NCBI GenBank assembly: GCA_038501785.1
Contig: JBAMJR010000151.1
Span: 6,913,501-6,977,500, forward strand
Direction: 5' to 3'
Length of the DNA stretch: 64,000 nt
Origin: Myoxocephalus aenaeus
Taxonomy: Eukaryota > Chordata > Actinopteri > Perciformes > Cottidae
The notes below the pieces were generated by a model, which saw nothing but the letters and a program-made list of their open reading frames with translations, was not told the DNA's origin and did no database searches. The position numbers and the translations under genes were made by a program. Below are positions 37,970 through 49,490 of this stretch, piece after piece (the stretch's first letter is position 1; every line of letters begins with the position of its first letter).

Positions 37970-38220
37970 GATTGACATAAAGAGACAAGGAGGAAAAGAG
38001 GGGCTGGGAGAGAAAAAGTATATTAGTAAATCAAGAAAGAAAGGGAGAAGAAAGAGAACAGAAAGAAAATAAAACAGAGTAACAAGAGGAAGTGAAAAGG
38101 AAGAAACTGTTCAAAAGAAAGGAAAGAGAAAGTGAGAAAGACAGAGCTCAAAAAAGGAGAGAAAAGATGAAGACAAAGACATGGGGAGAGTAGAGAAAGA
38201 GAAAGTAGAGAGCAAGCAAT
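37970..38220. repeat. purine-rich tract
   Basis: The plus strand is dominated by A and G for about 250 bases. It is a candidate triplex-forming tract. Confidence 0.65.
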
Positions 38221-39331
38221 GTGCTGCCACTGAGTGAAATGCCACCAGGCCTGTCACATATCTCTACAATATTAATTACATTGTGCCACGCTTCTGAATA
38301 ATGGAACAGCCCTATTTAACCAGACTGAATTATTTAGCAGTTACTTGGCCTATAGTGTATATAACAAGATCGATAAGCATTGAGTACAGGTAATGAAATT
38401 CCAAAGGGAACCTCAAGGAGGAAAGTTGAGTTCACCTGCACTCAGTTAGAGCCCATTCCGATGTGAGTGTGTGTGTGTGTAAAGGTTATGTTGTGTCTAT
38501 TTACTGCACTAAGTGTACTTAAGAATATAGTCCCTTGAGAAGCCTTTGTGGGTCAGCTTTCACTCACAAATGATGTATTCATGCAAATGTTTTAGAGCTC
38601 CAAGGTGAAGCCTTTTGTGTGTGTGCAATTCTTAAAAAAGATGCAAAAAAGACAAGACAGAATTTGTCTCACTTGTTAATTTTGTAACCAAACCTTGTGT
38701 TTGCTCTTATGCTGGATAGTCAGTGGTTAACCGAGTGAGGCACCCATTTAAGGCATTTTATGCTTACAAAGTTCTGTATCGGATGAACTTTAAAGAATAT
38801 GACACCCACCTCAGGGAAAGTGAATTCCTCAGCAAGACATCTCAACCTTTATTCATCAAGGATTGCTGCCCTCAGAGCAAAGCTATCTTTCTACAGAAAC
38901 ACCCAGTACACACACTGACACATTGGACGTTGCTGAGCACAACCAAGTCATCCCAAGGACCAGGACAGCGTCCTGCCACAAGTGTCAGAGAGTGTTGCTT
39001 AACTTGAACATCTGTGACACACAGTATGATGTCATGTTATCAGGGAAAACCTTGTGTGTGCTGCCACAATGATATGTATAACACTCATTAGTGCATACTT
39101 GATATATTCTACAGATACAGTAGAGCTATATTTTGATACAAATACTGTAAATGCTCAGTGGAGAAGTAAGAAAAAACATTCAGATCGGCCAGTCCCTGTG
39201 AAGGAAGTCAGCTCTCCTGGAACACGGTTGAAGCACTGTGTGAACTGTGTGTGTCCCTTAGGTTGTATAGCCCTGTGCACACACAAGTGAGTGAGTGTCT
39301 ATGCAATATCTTGAAGTAGCCTGTCTGTGTT
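38221..39331. other. non-coding, nothing recognised
   Basis: A plus-strand frame of 94 residues (38723-39007) has no recognisable domain or supporting splice context. Nothing else was found. Confidence 0.45.
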
Positions 39332-39350
39332 TGTACGTGTGTACGTGTGT

Positions 39351-39428
<78 letters not shown>
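39332..39428. repeat. (GTAC)/(GT)n microsatellite
   Basis: Three GTACGTGT-type units run into a perfect GT array (39353-39428). Confidence 0.96.
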
Positions 39429-39430
<2 letters not shown>

Positions 39431-39699
39431 ACAGCAGCCCTCTTCACAATTAATCAGCCCTGCCATCCCCCCTCCCTGGGAAATGGATTTAAGAAAAAAC
39501 TTAAAAGACTTAATTCATAAATAAATCACACAGTAAATAATAGGTGTTTGTGTTGCCTGCTACAGTAGACAAGCCTGTGTGTAAGCCAAGGGAGGTGGAA
39601 GATTTACTTTCACACGCTGCATGAGGCAAGGCCGCTGAAGACGATAAATATGCATTACTGGTGGCTGGTAGTGAACACAACAGGTGCAAAAGAGCTAAG
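39429..39699. other. non-coding, nothing recognised
   Basis: No repeat or exon was recognised. Confidence 0.5.
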
Positions 39700-39960
39700 A
39701 ATAAGGAAAGAATGGATGAGATGGATCAGACGAGGGTGGAAAGGAGGAGGGGTAGGATGCTGAAAGAGAAGGAGACATGAAGGAACCATGAAAGACGTAG
39801 GTAGGGAGCAAAAAGGACATGAAGCGAATGAGAAAGTGTGCGGAAGGAGAAGAAGGAGAGAAAGTAGTATGGTAGTAGAGATGATGAGGTGCGGTGGAGA
39901 TGAGGAAAAGAAAGGTAGTTGAGGAGAGAGAAGAGAAAGAGGAGTGACTAAGACAGAACG
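39700..39960. repeat. purine-rich tract
   Basis: About 260 bases of A+G-dominated plus strand with no exact unit. Confidence 0.65.
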
Positions 39961-41061
39961 AGAGAGATGTTTTTGTCGGTTCGATATAGCAGCATTTCGA
40001 AATATCAGCAGATAAAAGTACTAAGACTTTGGGTTGTTGGGTTGTTGTAAATCACCCTGGAGACGACTAAAAAGCTAATTGCTGTGTTTACACAAATGGT
40101 TTAGCTGAAAATAGACGAGGTATTCATTATTAATTCAAATGTCACACAAACACATGAGTGTTCCTGTAAAATTTGCCAAAAAACACCTATCCAGGTATAC
40201 CCAAAGTAAATTGCAAGCTGTACTTTTTGAGTAAATGCATGGTCTTGGTCCCTTTTGAAAGGCAACACTGAAGCTTTTTTCCCCTCAATAGTCAGAATCA
40301 CTTTAAGTGCTGCTGACACTGAGTTATATCAGTTTGAACACACTAAAGTATAAGGTTTTTATTTCCGCCCGAACATTTCTTTGCAAATAGATGCCTGTAG
40401 ATGACTATAAATGGGACTTATGAACTGAAAAACACAATTGGACAATAGCCTGAAGCCTTATCTAGTCTAAGTAAAAAGTAGATATCAAACCCACAGAAAA
40501 TTTATATTTTACACATGTTTTTCTAATGTGTAAAATATATGGCGCTTTTCCATTTTGAGACTGAAAATATTCATGATATATATATATACTATATACCTAT
40601 TAAAAAGGCTTATAGTCTTGCAAACTTATAGAGGTACTATTCATATTTACTGCCAGTAATGCTGACACAGAGAAAATGAAGTATAAATGCATTTTCGTGC
40701 TAATTCAATGCCAAACTGAGGATCTGTCAGCAGCAGTCAGTTCTCATGAAGCTGAAACCTGTTCTGATCATCTCCACCCCCTCTTGTTTAGACCCGTTTT
40801 TTAGGCAATTTCATTGGCTATACGAAACGCCTGTCATCCGAGCCGTATGACGTCACAGGCTTGATCCACATAAGGAAAGAGAGGCTGACCCTGTTCTTCA
40901 ACGTAGACTCTGGTTGGGTAATGTAGACTGTCAGTCAGGACATGAAGCTCCTATTGGTTCAAGTGGGGATCCATTAGAAAAGTTAGATTTCGGCGGACAT
41001 TTTGATGGCCAGTTTTCATCTGTGCTCTCATGCAAACTTGCTTTGCTTCTAAAAACACTGA
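39961..41061. other. non-coding, one CRE-like site
   Basis: A perfect TGACGTCA, the consensus cAMP-response element, is at 40849-40856. A single 8-mer of this kind is weak evidence of function. Nothing else was recognised. Confidence 0.4.
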
Positions 41062-42117
41062 GGGCCAGTCCCAATCTCCACCCTTACTGACTCACGGACT
41101 TTGAGGCGCGCTCCCGCGAACTCCGTGAGGGTTTAGGTAGGGTGACCAGACGTCCTCTTTTTCCCGGACATGTCCTCTTTTCGAGACCTAAAAAAAGCGT
41201 CCGGCAGGGATTCCAAAAACGTCCGGGATTTTGCTACGTCGGGGGAAAATAGTTATTACCCCCTTACAAGTTCTGGAAATGGTACGTCCGGGAAAATAGT
41301 TATTACCCCCTTACAAGTTTTGGAAATGGTATCTCCCTCACGTTCCACCTTCTTGCGCAAGCTCTGACTGTAGAGAGAACTGTCATTGGTCGACCGATCT
41401 CAACGTAAATGTAAGTTCACGGCATGCTACACACTACTGCTACCCCCCCCCCCCCCCCCGGAACGAAGTGTCCTCTTTTTCACAAACTCAAATCTGGTCA
41501 CCCTAGTTTAGGGGTGTCCCACTGTCATATCGTCGAGTGCTCGAGGGCTCTCTGGCAGACATTTTGAGCCCTTTATGAACCCTTTCCGTAAATCAGCACT
41601 TTGCCTAAGGGAATTACCCACAGTTCATAGCAATGTGACGTTAAACACGCAGTTCCCAATGGAAGCATGAAGACGTAAAAAAAAAAAGGTAAACAAAGAG
41701 AAACGTGGGCGTTCAGCCTGATAAAATACACTATAACATTACGGATTAAAGATGGAACATAAAAACACATGAAATCAGAGGAAAGCAAGCAGAAAAAATA
41801 TATATATAAATATTTTTTTTTACATTCAGCAAACATTTCGTTTTGACAAAACGAGTAAATAGATCATTTAAAATGACTTCTCATCTCGTGAGGAAGACGT
41901 TCAAATCAGTGAATAAAAAGTATAAAATAAATACACAATTGTACACAACATTTGTGTATATGTGGTCATGTGATGTTGCAGCAAAGTGCTGTCCCATTCA
42001 TATTCACACCATTTCAAGCCCTCACAGCCTCTCACACTACGCCATTTAGCAGCTGACGTCAATGAGTGCCTGAGGGTTCAGGGTTTGAGGGTTTAGGGTG
42101 GAGATTGGGATTGACCC
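41062..42117. mobile_element. inverted-repeat DNA element carrying a nested element
   Basis: The left end GGGCCAGTCCCAATCTCCAC and the right end, in complement GGGTCAATCCCAATCTCCAC, are terminal inverted repeats of about 24 bp with two mismatches. Removing the nested element at 41138-41505 leaves about 690 bp. No target duplication could be confirmed, so the superfamily is open. There is no coding capacity. Confidence 0.75.
41138..41505. mobile_element. 368-bp MITE nested in the inverted-repeat element
   Basis: The ends TAGGGTGACCAGA and TCTGGTCACCCTA are exact inverted repeats. GTTTAGG is duplicated at both sides (41131-41137 and 41506-41512). Subterminal CGTCCTCTTTT-type sequence is repeated at the other end as TGTCCTCTTTTTC in the same orientation. 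It contains an imperfect tandem duplication of about 47 bp (about 41237-41330) and a 17-base C run (41443-41459). Confidence 0.88.
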
Positions 42118-43786
42118 ATAGATATTGTTTCATATCTTCCAGCTGATATGAAATGATGCAACACCAGTTTGTGGATATTTATGGATGTAATCACGTGTTT
42201 TGGACTAAATCTTTTATGGGATTTTTTTATTATTATTGGACCTTTACGACGTAACAACGCCGTTGTTGTTGGAATGTTATTGATTTATGGATCAATGAGG
42301 CGTCATCGGTGAGTTGCCTGGCTTTTGCTATCATTTGTGTGTTTGTTGTTGTCTGACATTAACGTGAACTGTAGCTGCTGTGGTGGTCTGATCTTGAAAC
42401 GGAGTGCATCTTTGGAATCACAAGAATCGTCGGTTTCCAGAAACATACGAACTATACGAACTATAGATGTACAGTGTACAATAGAATGTACAGTAAAGGA
42501 CGCCCGCGGGACGGCGGAACGCTTACAGGTAGAGCAGCAGCTTAATTACAAACCTGCAGGATAAAATCAGATAGTCATTATTTTGACCGGCAGAATGCAA
42601 ACCCTTTTAAATCATTCCTTGATTGCATGTAATGAGAGCTCAGCAAAGAACTGCACCCCAGCAGAGAAAACTCTTTTTAGTAATGCATTCAGCGTGGACA
42701 TTCAGGTCTTTCTTGTTTAATGTGAGTGCTGTTTAAAAATAAGCAAAATAAAGTGTTGAACTGAAGGCAGACAACGCATCAAGAAGCACACGCGCCATTG
42801 TCACTGTTTTACTTTTTAAACACACTTACTCACAACACATGCTTAACACGCCATGAAATTATGAAATATTCAAACGCAAAGAGAGAGAGAGAGAGATAAT
42901 AACATGCACACAATATACTTGCTTGAGCGTATATATTCTAGTTGGCCATGAATCCTTATGGGCACTGAGCCGTAGCCTACAGAGTTATTACACCTCCACA
43001 TCCTCTCACTCGCTCCCTGTATTTACATTTTTTCATTGGTTGTCTCTTCCACGCTCGAACATAATCAGCTGATTCTCAAGCTCAGTTTCTCTCCCAAGTC
43101 ATCTGGAAAACACACCCATCGCTGAGGTCATTGTCTCTCAATGAATGGCCATTACTTATGGGATAAAACACACTTCAGAGCACTGCTTGGAGCTATAACA
43201 ACCTTGTGTCCGTTAGCTGGCTGCCTTCTGCATTTAAACTGGTCAAGGTAGAAAGTGGTGAAGCCTGATGCCTAAATAGCTAAAAAGCTATCAGCATGTG
43301 GTAATATGCTGTGTTATGCCAAATTATGTACGATCATTTCCTTTTCATTTAAATTATTTGCAATATGCAATAAGTAGATTGGGATGTATGATATGGTCCA
43401 AATAAGGAAAATACATAATGTGTTAAATACCTGTACAGTACACAAATACAACTTTACAATTTGAAGTGAAAAGAAGAGGAATATATTAATCCTTCCTTGT
43501 CCTCTATTTTCAGTGTCTTATCTGGAAGGATGGATGTGCTATCAGATTGCTTTTTTATATTTGGTTTAACCCTCCGGTCACAATCCCTCAGTCTTTTAAA
43601 CTGTAAATAACCAGATACCTTCAAAATGTGGTTCTGTATAACAACCTGTGATGTGTTTAAACCCTCAGATGCATTTTAAAGGCTTGTTTTAACACTTTTG
43701 ACCAATCCTCTCTATTTTCTAATTGTCTTTTAAATGTCCTGTTGTTCATTTGTGAAGGCGAGCGCCAACTGAATCAATGCTCTTAC
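42118..43786. other. non-coding, nothing recognised
   Basis: A short GA run lies near 42880-42896. Nothing else was recognised. Confidence 0.5.
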
Positions 43787-43831
43787 ACGGTGTAGTTAAA
43801 GAGTCTTTAACAGAGTCTTTAGCTACACCGT
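43787..43831. repeat. short hairpin
   Basis: ACGGTGTAGTTAAAG (43787-43801) pairs with CTTTAGCTACACCGT (43817-43831) with one mismatch around a 15-base loop. The loop region also carries an AGAGTCTTTA direct repeat. The function is unknown. Confidence 0.8.
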
Positions 43832-44204
43832 CTAGGTTTTGTAACTTTTGTGGTCAGACAGATGCTCTATATGTTGCTATTCAAATTGTATTTTGGGTTC
43901 AATCCTTTTCACACAAATGCACATGTGTATCCCTCCTCCCATCAGAGCATGCCTTTTCCTCAATGACTTTCATTTCTTTACTTGGAATCTATTTAAAGTG
44001 TTAATTAGCTGAGATGCTCTGCTGTGGATATCTATATGTTGAATAAAGTCAAGACAACGATCCCCCCTCAATCTGAGGATCTCCGATTACTGATCAGGGC
44101 GATCCCTCGCAAATTCCCATTAACTATTTCATGAAATTGTATGGTAAGTTGCTTCCTAATTGTACACATTTGTTTCTACCTTTTTTGTGTTTTATAACAA
44201 CAAC
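43832..44204. other. non-coding, nothing recognised
   Basis: No repeat or exon was recognised. Confidence 0.5.
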
Positions 44205-44402
44205 TCCTCAAGACCCGTGAGGAGACCCAGGCTAAGTACCTGCGTCTAGCCACCGGCTGATTAAAGTAGAGGGGGTTGGCACAGAGGTAAGCAACAACCT
44301 TTCATTTTTTATTTTTTTAATATTCATGATAGCATTAATGAATCAACGGTAAAAGTTCATATTAACGGTGAACTGTTAAACGGTTCATTATTAACATCCC
44401 TA
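44205..44402 (-). mobile_element. possible DNA-transposon end, unassigned
   Basis: In complement the right edge reads TAGGGATGTTAATAATGAAC followed by repeated AACCG/AACGG motifs. This resembles the terminus of a teleost hAT-type element. Further in, the plus strand has a short open run translating as LLKTREETQAKYLRLATG before a stop. The other end was not found. Confidence 0.35.
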
Positions 44403-45259
44403 AAAACATCCATTTGTATACCTAACTGTATTCTAATCAGTACTTAAAAACTACAATTTCCCAGAGGGAGATGTGTGCAGATATCTCTTCTATTAGTTTG
44501 GACTTATTGATTATTCTAGCACCATAGCAAACATTTAGACAAATACAAAAAAGTGTGAAATGGTTCACTCATAGTGATGAAGAATTATTAAGTGAATATG
44601 CAGCTCCCCTCGGCATTTCAGAGCTGTATAGCAAGTTTAAGCTCATGCTTTACCTATGTGGACCACAACTTTACTGTTTTGGTCTTCTCACTCTCAAAGC
44701 CTTGTTTTCGGGCAGGCAATTATTATTTTTACTCAATGTTTACTACCTGCACTGCCCAACAGACACAGTAAGCAACTAGCTGGTGTACACAGTGGAGCAG
44801 TTAGCAGCAAAAAACAACAACTCTGTTTTGTTCTGGAGTTGGTGGAGACTAAAAACAGACCTAAAAACAGACCTAAAAGAGAACGAATATGGAACTTACT
44901 CTGCCGTATGTGTAAATAAGCTCACAAGTTCAACACGTCAACTTAGAAGGTGATAATATGCCATGGTTGTGTGTCTTTTTTCTTCTTCTGCTGTTCCAAA
45001 GTGGCCATGATCAGTTGTTGCATGTTTAAGGTTGATTTGGAGCAATTCATATATGGTATTTTAGGAGGGTGCTGGAGGATATGTATTAAATATGTGTGTA
45101 TGAGTTTGCACTGTGTGTGTGCTTGTGCATGTGTGTATAATAGGTTCTGGTTGTACCCCTTTTGGCTTAGCTGAGTGTATAAGCAGTGCACACCGATGAA
45201 TAATGAGGCTATTACCACCACAGCGCAGACTACAAAGTACCGCCTGCTCTCATTCAATA
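44403..45259. other. non-coding, nothing recognised
   Basis: A 12-bp tandem pair (AAAAACAGACCT) lies near 44850-44874. Nothing else was recognised. Confidence 0.5.
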
Positions 45260-45318
45260 GTGTGTGTGTGTGTGTGTGTGTGTGCGTGCGTATATGCGTG
45301 CGTGTGTGTGTGTGTGTA
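45260..45318. repeat. (TG)n microsatellite, interrupted
   Basis: A TG array with CGTGCG and TATATGCG interruptions. Confidence 0.93.
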
Positions 45319-46054
45319 CAGTAATGGTGTGTGTTGTAAGTGTGTTAGTTAGTCAATATGCGTGATGGACCCTCGCTCTATATTTTATTTCTATGAAACA
45401 CTCCTGCTGGAGCATCACGGAGTAATTCAATATTCAGTTTATGAAATGAGTCCTGTGGAGAAATGGTAAACTTGTGTGTGTTTTTTTGTGTGTACGCAGG
45501 TGTGTGTGTGTGTAATATTTAAGCGTGCATCTGTGAGAGCATTCCTTCATTCTAAAAGCCCTTTACTTTAAATTAACTCACAGATACATGCCTCACCCTT
45601 GGCTTTACATTACCTTTCCGGAATACTATTTGGAACATCCCGTAATGTAAACTATCTCCTCCCCGCTGGAGGACCAGCAACAATGCCCCGGTTAAGTCAT
45701 TTTCTGAAGTGCAGCCATATCTGTGAGGATGTCCAGACCTATGACTGTCAAAGTACAGCATAGAAATGGTCCTACTTCTGGGCTATACTTGGTTAATACA
45801 TAAAGACACGACTGTCCTTCAGAGTCAAAGAGAATCAGGTGTTGCCCTCTGTGGTTATTGAGAAGGCTGCAGTCTTACAGTAGCATCCACTCCCCACCCT
45901 TCTGATACATTTCTGCCAAATCTCACATATGCCAATGAGGAATAGAACAAATAATAAGCATGTCTTTGTGAGTCTTTGTGTATGTGTGAATGAAAAAAAT
46001 AGAAAGAGATTAGAATACAATACAATACAGTAATTGGTCTGTTGGACATTAATA
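45319..46054. other. non-coding, nothing recognised
   Basis: No repeat boundary or exon was recognised. Confidence 0.5.
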
Positions 46055-46375
46055 ACCAAGCGGCAACCTCTGGGTCTGAAAAGTGAAGCCAATGCGGAAG
46101 AGCCTTAAACTTGTATTCTTTCAAATAGCCATCAGGGGGCGACTTCTCTGGTTGCAAAAAGAAGTCAGATTGTATAGGAGTCTATCAGAAAATGACCTTA
46201 CTTCTCTTAATTTATTGTCTCAGTAAATATTGTAAACATTAGTTTATGGTCTCAGCCGCTAGTTTAAAGTCTTCCTAAATACATCATGATGTTATTTTCG
46301 TAAATTATGGTCCCATTTAGAGTCAAATAGATGATAAAGCAGAGTATGCTAATGAATAAGGCTTGACTGAATTTG
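46055..46375 (+). repeat. dispersed repeat family C, copy 3 (reference copy)
   Basis: This is the fullest copy of a family also present in inverted orientation at 25022-25345 and partly at 31690-31835. It begins near CGGCAACCTCTGGGTCTGAA and runs through GGTTGCAAAAAGAAGTCAGA and TTTATGGTCTCAGCCGCTAG to a poorly defined end. It has no coding frame or terminal repeat. I recall the family as common in percomorph genomes but cannot name it. Confidence 0.7.
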
Positions 46376-47574
46376 CTCACAGTTTTTAATCATCAGAAAG
46401 GAAAACATGAAGATGAGTCAAAGGGAAAACAAGCCCTTTAAACCTTCCTTGAAAGTGTGCTCAGTTGTATTTAAGACAGCCAGGAAGACAGCACAGCTCT
46501 CTCTGACCTTGTCACCTACTGCAACTTCTGATAATGGCTGCTCTGTGATCAGTTCCCCTGTGTAAAGACATCTTTGCACCTCCCCGGTGGTTGGCTTTAC
46601 ATCTATCCAAGTTCAGCTCTGAGCAGTGTGAGAAGACAGTGAACAAAACACCCTGACAGACAATTTACTGTGACTGACAGTTGGAGTTTCATTGGTGGGC
46701 CACTTGACTTTTCTTTACTCTTCAGTTTTATCAGCACTCATATTATGTTCTTTGTTTCAAACTGCTATTACTGAATCAAAGAGGTGGGGTGTGGGGCTCC
46801 ATCCTTTAAATCCTGATGTTAAAGCCCACAACCACAAAAGTGTTCATTTTCCCTCTGGGCCCTAAGCCCGACTGTTCATCCCAAGTGTCCAAAATGTAAT
46901 GAAGTCTCTTCCCATTTACAGCTAAGCTCAAATAAACAATCATGTTGATCACTCGGCATTTGTAATGAGACGACAGGTCGAGAGAGATGATTCACCCACC
47001 CTGAGAGAAGATGGGGAAAGCATACAGTACATTCACGCCCGTGTGCGTTTCTGTTTGTGCAGAGTGTGCGGCTGTGAGTACGCATAATCAGGTCGAAATG
47101 CAAGAGCACAAAGTTGCACAAATTACAAAGATGGAATACATACATACTGTACAAAGCTAGAGTAGGTGGTAAGCAAGTTACATTTTTAATATGGACATGA
47201 TTCATTAATGCAATATCAGATATTAACCAGTGATGGAAGGCGTCTGATCATTGATTATAACTCTAATTACAGCTGGCAGAAACAGGGAGATAGGAGGCGT
47301 AGAAGGAAGGCAAAAGAGAAGGAAAAGAGGTGTACATAAACACACTCAAGAATGTGCTCGCTTTATTTATCTTACTCAACTGATGTCCACACACACACAC
47401 ACACACACACATAATGTGATAAAAGATTATCAGAGAGATGTAAACGCTTCAAGTGCAGCTACAAACAGACAAGAGTCCCTGATGCCTCTATGATTGGCAT
47501 GGTAACAATAAGCTGATAGCATCATGTAATACTGATCTTTTGCTTAGAATCATAGATTATGTTCAGCTATAAAG
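46376..47574. other. non-coding; short (CA)n
   Basis: A perfect CA array lies at 47388-47411. Nothing else was recognised. Confidence 0.5.
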
Positions 47575-49080
47575 ATTGTTCAAATAACAGGATGTCAGGA
47601 CACTTTAGCAGGGTGAACCAGCCACAGACCATCATCTCCCCCTCCCCCAGCCCATCGGAGGCTCACGCCTCCCCAGCGACGACCCTCACTATTCTGGAGA
47701 GGGACGTCAACAGGCTCTTCAAAAAGCAGAACCCCCGCAAAGCAGCGGGCCCGGACTCTGTCTCACCCTCCACCCTGAAGCACTGTGCTGATCAGCTGTC
47801 CCCGGTGTTCACTGAGATCTTCAACACCTCCCTGGAGACATGCCACGTGCCAGCCTGCTTCAAGGCCTCCACCATCATCCCCGTCCCCAAGAAACCCAGG
47901 ATCACAGGACTCAATGACTACAGGCCCGTCGCCCTGACCTCTGTGGTCATGAAGTCTTTTGAGCGCCTGGTCCTGTCCCACTCAAAACCCTGACTGACCC
48001 ACTCCTGGACCCTCTGCAGTTCGCCTACAGGGCCAACAGGTCTGTAGATGATGCTGTCAACATGGCCCTCCACTACATCCTCCAGCATCTTGACTCCCCA
48101 GGAACCTACGCCAGGATCCTGTTCGTGGACTTCAGCTCTGCCTTCAACACATCATCCCATCTCTGCTGCATGACAAGCTCTCTCAGCTGCACGTGCCCGA
48201 CTCCACCTGCAGGTGGATCACAGACTTCCTGACTGACAGGAAGCAGCACGTGAGGCTGGGGAAACACATCTCAGGCTCTCGGACCACCAACACCGGTTCC
48301 CCCCAAGGCTGCGTTCTTTCCCCTCTGCTCTTCTCCCTGTACACCAACAGCTGCACCTCCAGTCACCAGTCCGTCAAGCTCCTGAAGTTCGCGGATGACA
48401 CCACCCTCATTGGACTCATCTCTGGTGGGGACGAGTCCGCCTACAGGTGGGAGACTGACCAACTGGTGACCTGGTGCAGCCAGAACAACCTGGAGCTCAA
48501 CGCTCTGAAGACAGTGGAGATGGTTGTGGACTTCAGAAAGAACGCAGCCCCACCCGCCCCTCTCATCCTGTGTGACTCCCCCGTCGACGCTGTGGAGTCC
48601 TTCCGCTTCCTGGGCTCCATCATTTCCCAGGACCTCAAGTGGGAACTGAACATCAGCTCCATCGCCAAGAAGGCCCAGCAGAGGATGTTCTTCCTGAGGC
48701 AGCTGAAGAAGTTCAACCTGCCGATGAAAATGATGGTGCACTTCTACACTGCCATCGTTGAGTCCATCCTCTGCTCCTCCATCACCGTCTGGCTCACCGC
48801 AGCCACTGCCAAGGACAAGGCCAGCCTACAGCGCATCATCCGCTCTGCTGAGAGGGTGATTGGCTGTAATCTGCCATCCCTCCAGGACTTGTTCGCCTCC
48901 AGGACTCTGAGGCGAGCTAGGAAGATTGCAGCTGACCCCTCTCACCCTGGACATATCCTGTTCGAGTCCCTCCCCTCTGGCAGGAGGCTGAGGTCCATCA
49001 GGACCAAGACCTCACGCCACACAAACAGTTTCTTCCCGTCAGCAGTCGGGCTCATCAATGGGGCTCGGGTCCCCCACTGA
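47575..49080 (+). pseudogene. L2-type reverse transcriptase ORF with two frameshifts
   Basis: The first open part (to 47993) contains NPRKAAGPDSVSPSTLKHCA and IIPVPKKPRITGLNDYRPVA, the early fingers blocks of the reverse transcriptase. A one-base deletion near 47980 shifts the frame. The next block reads DPLLDPLQFAYRANRSVDDA in the new frame, and the catalytic LFVDFSSAFN precedes a second one-base deletion near 48150. The third part (48193-49080, 295 residues) has TGSPQGCVLSPLLFSLYTN, the F-A-D-D catalytic box at 48388-48399, then FLGSIISQDLKW. It ends in a C-terminal TNSFFPSAVGLINGA motif before the stop. The catalytic aspartates are preserved, but the two deletions and the missing N-terminal half mean no active protein is made. 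The reverse-strand open frames here are shadows. Confidence 0.9.
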
Positions 49081-49490
49081 CTGTCTCTGTCACCCCCAGC
49101 TATTTTAATTTTTAATTTTTAATTTTAACTCTTAATTTTTATTTTTATTTTCTCTTCTTTATTTTTATTTCTCTTTACCATTCACTCCTCTGCACACCGC
49201 ATACTTAAACACTCGTCACTTTAACATACACTTTAACTTAAATACACATGTCACTTTAACGTACATTCACATTAATGTATCTGTTGACTGAGCACTTGCT
49301 TATCTTACACATATTTTAATACCAATTGCACTGTTGTTTTCGTTGATTGTTGTTTGTCTTGTCTTACGTCCCATGTCCATGTCCAATGTATGCACCTTCT
49401 GCCTCAAAAAATTCCTCGTTTGTGTGAAAACATTCCTGGCAAATAAACGGTTTCTGATTCTGATTCTGATTCTGATTCTGAAAGTGCTAC
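47575..49490 (+). mobile_element. 5'-truncated L2-clade LINE, recently inserted
   Basis: The element starts abruptly in GC-rich sequence around 47575-47630. It runs through a reverse transcriptase region, a short 3' UTR with T-rich and TCACTTTAAC-type sequence, and an AATAAA near 49442. It ends with about five TTCTGA/TGATTC hexamers (49450-49481). A 3' hexamer microsatellite instead of poly(A) is characteristic of L2/CR1-clade LINEs. The endonuclease half is missing, the usual result of incomplete reverse transcription. No target duplication was found, which is common for this clade. Codon use is GC-rich, unlike the surrounding AT-rich intron. Confidence 0.9.

Noticed and set aside
48271..48741. 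156-residue minus-strand ORF
   Set aside because: It is a shadow of the GC-rich L2 reverse transcriptase on the plus strand.
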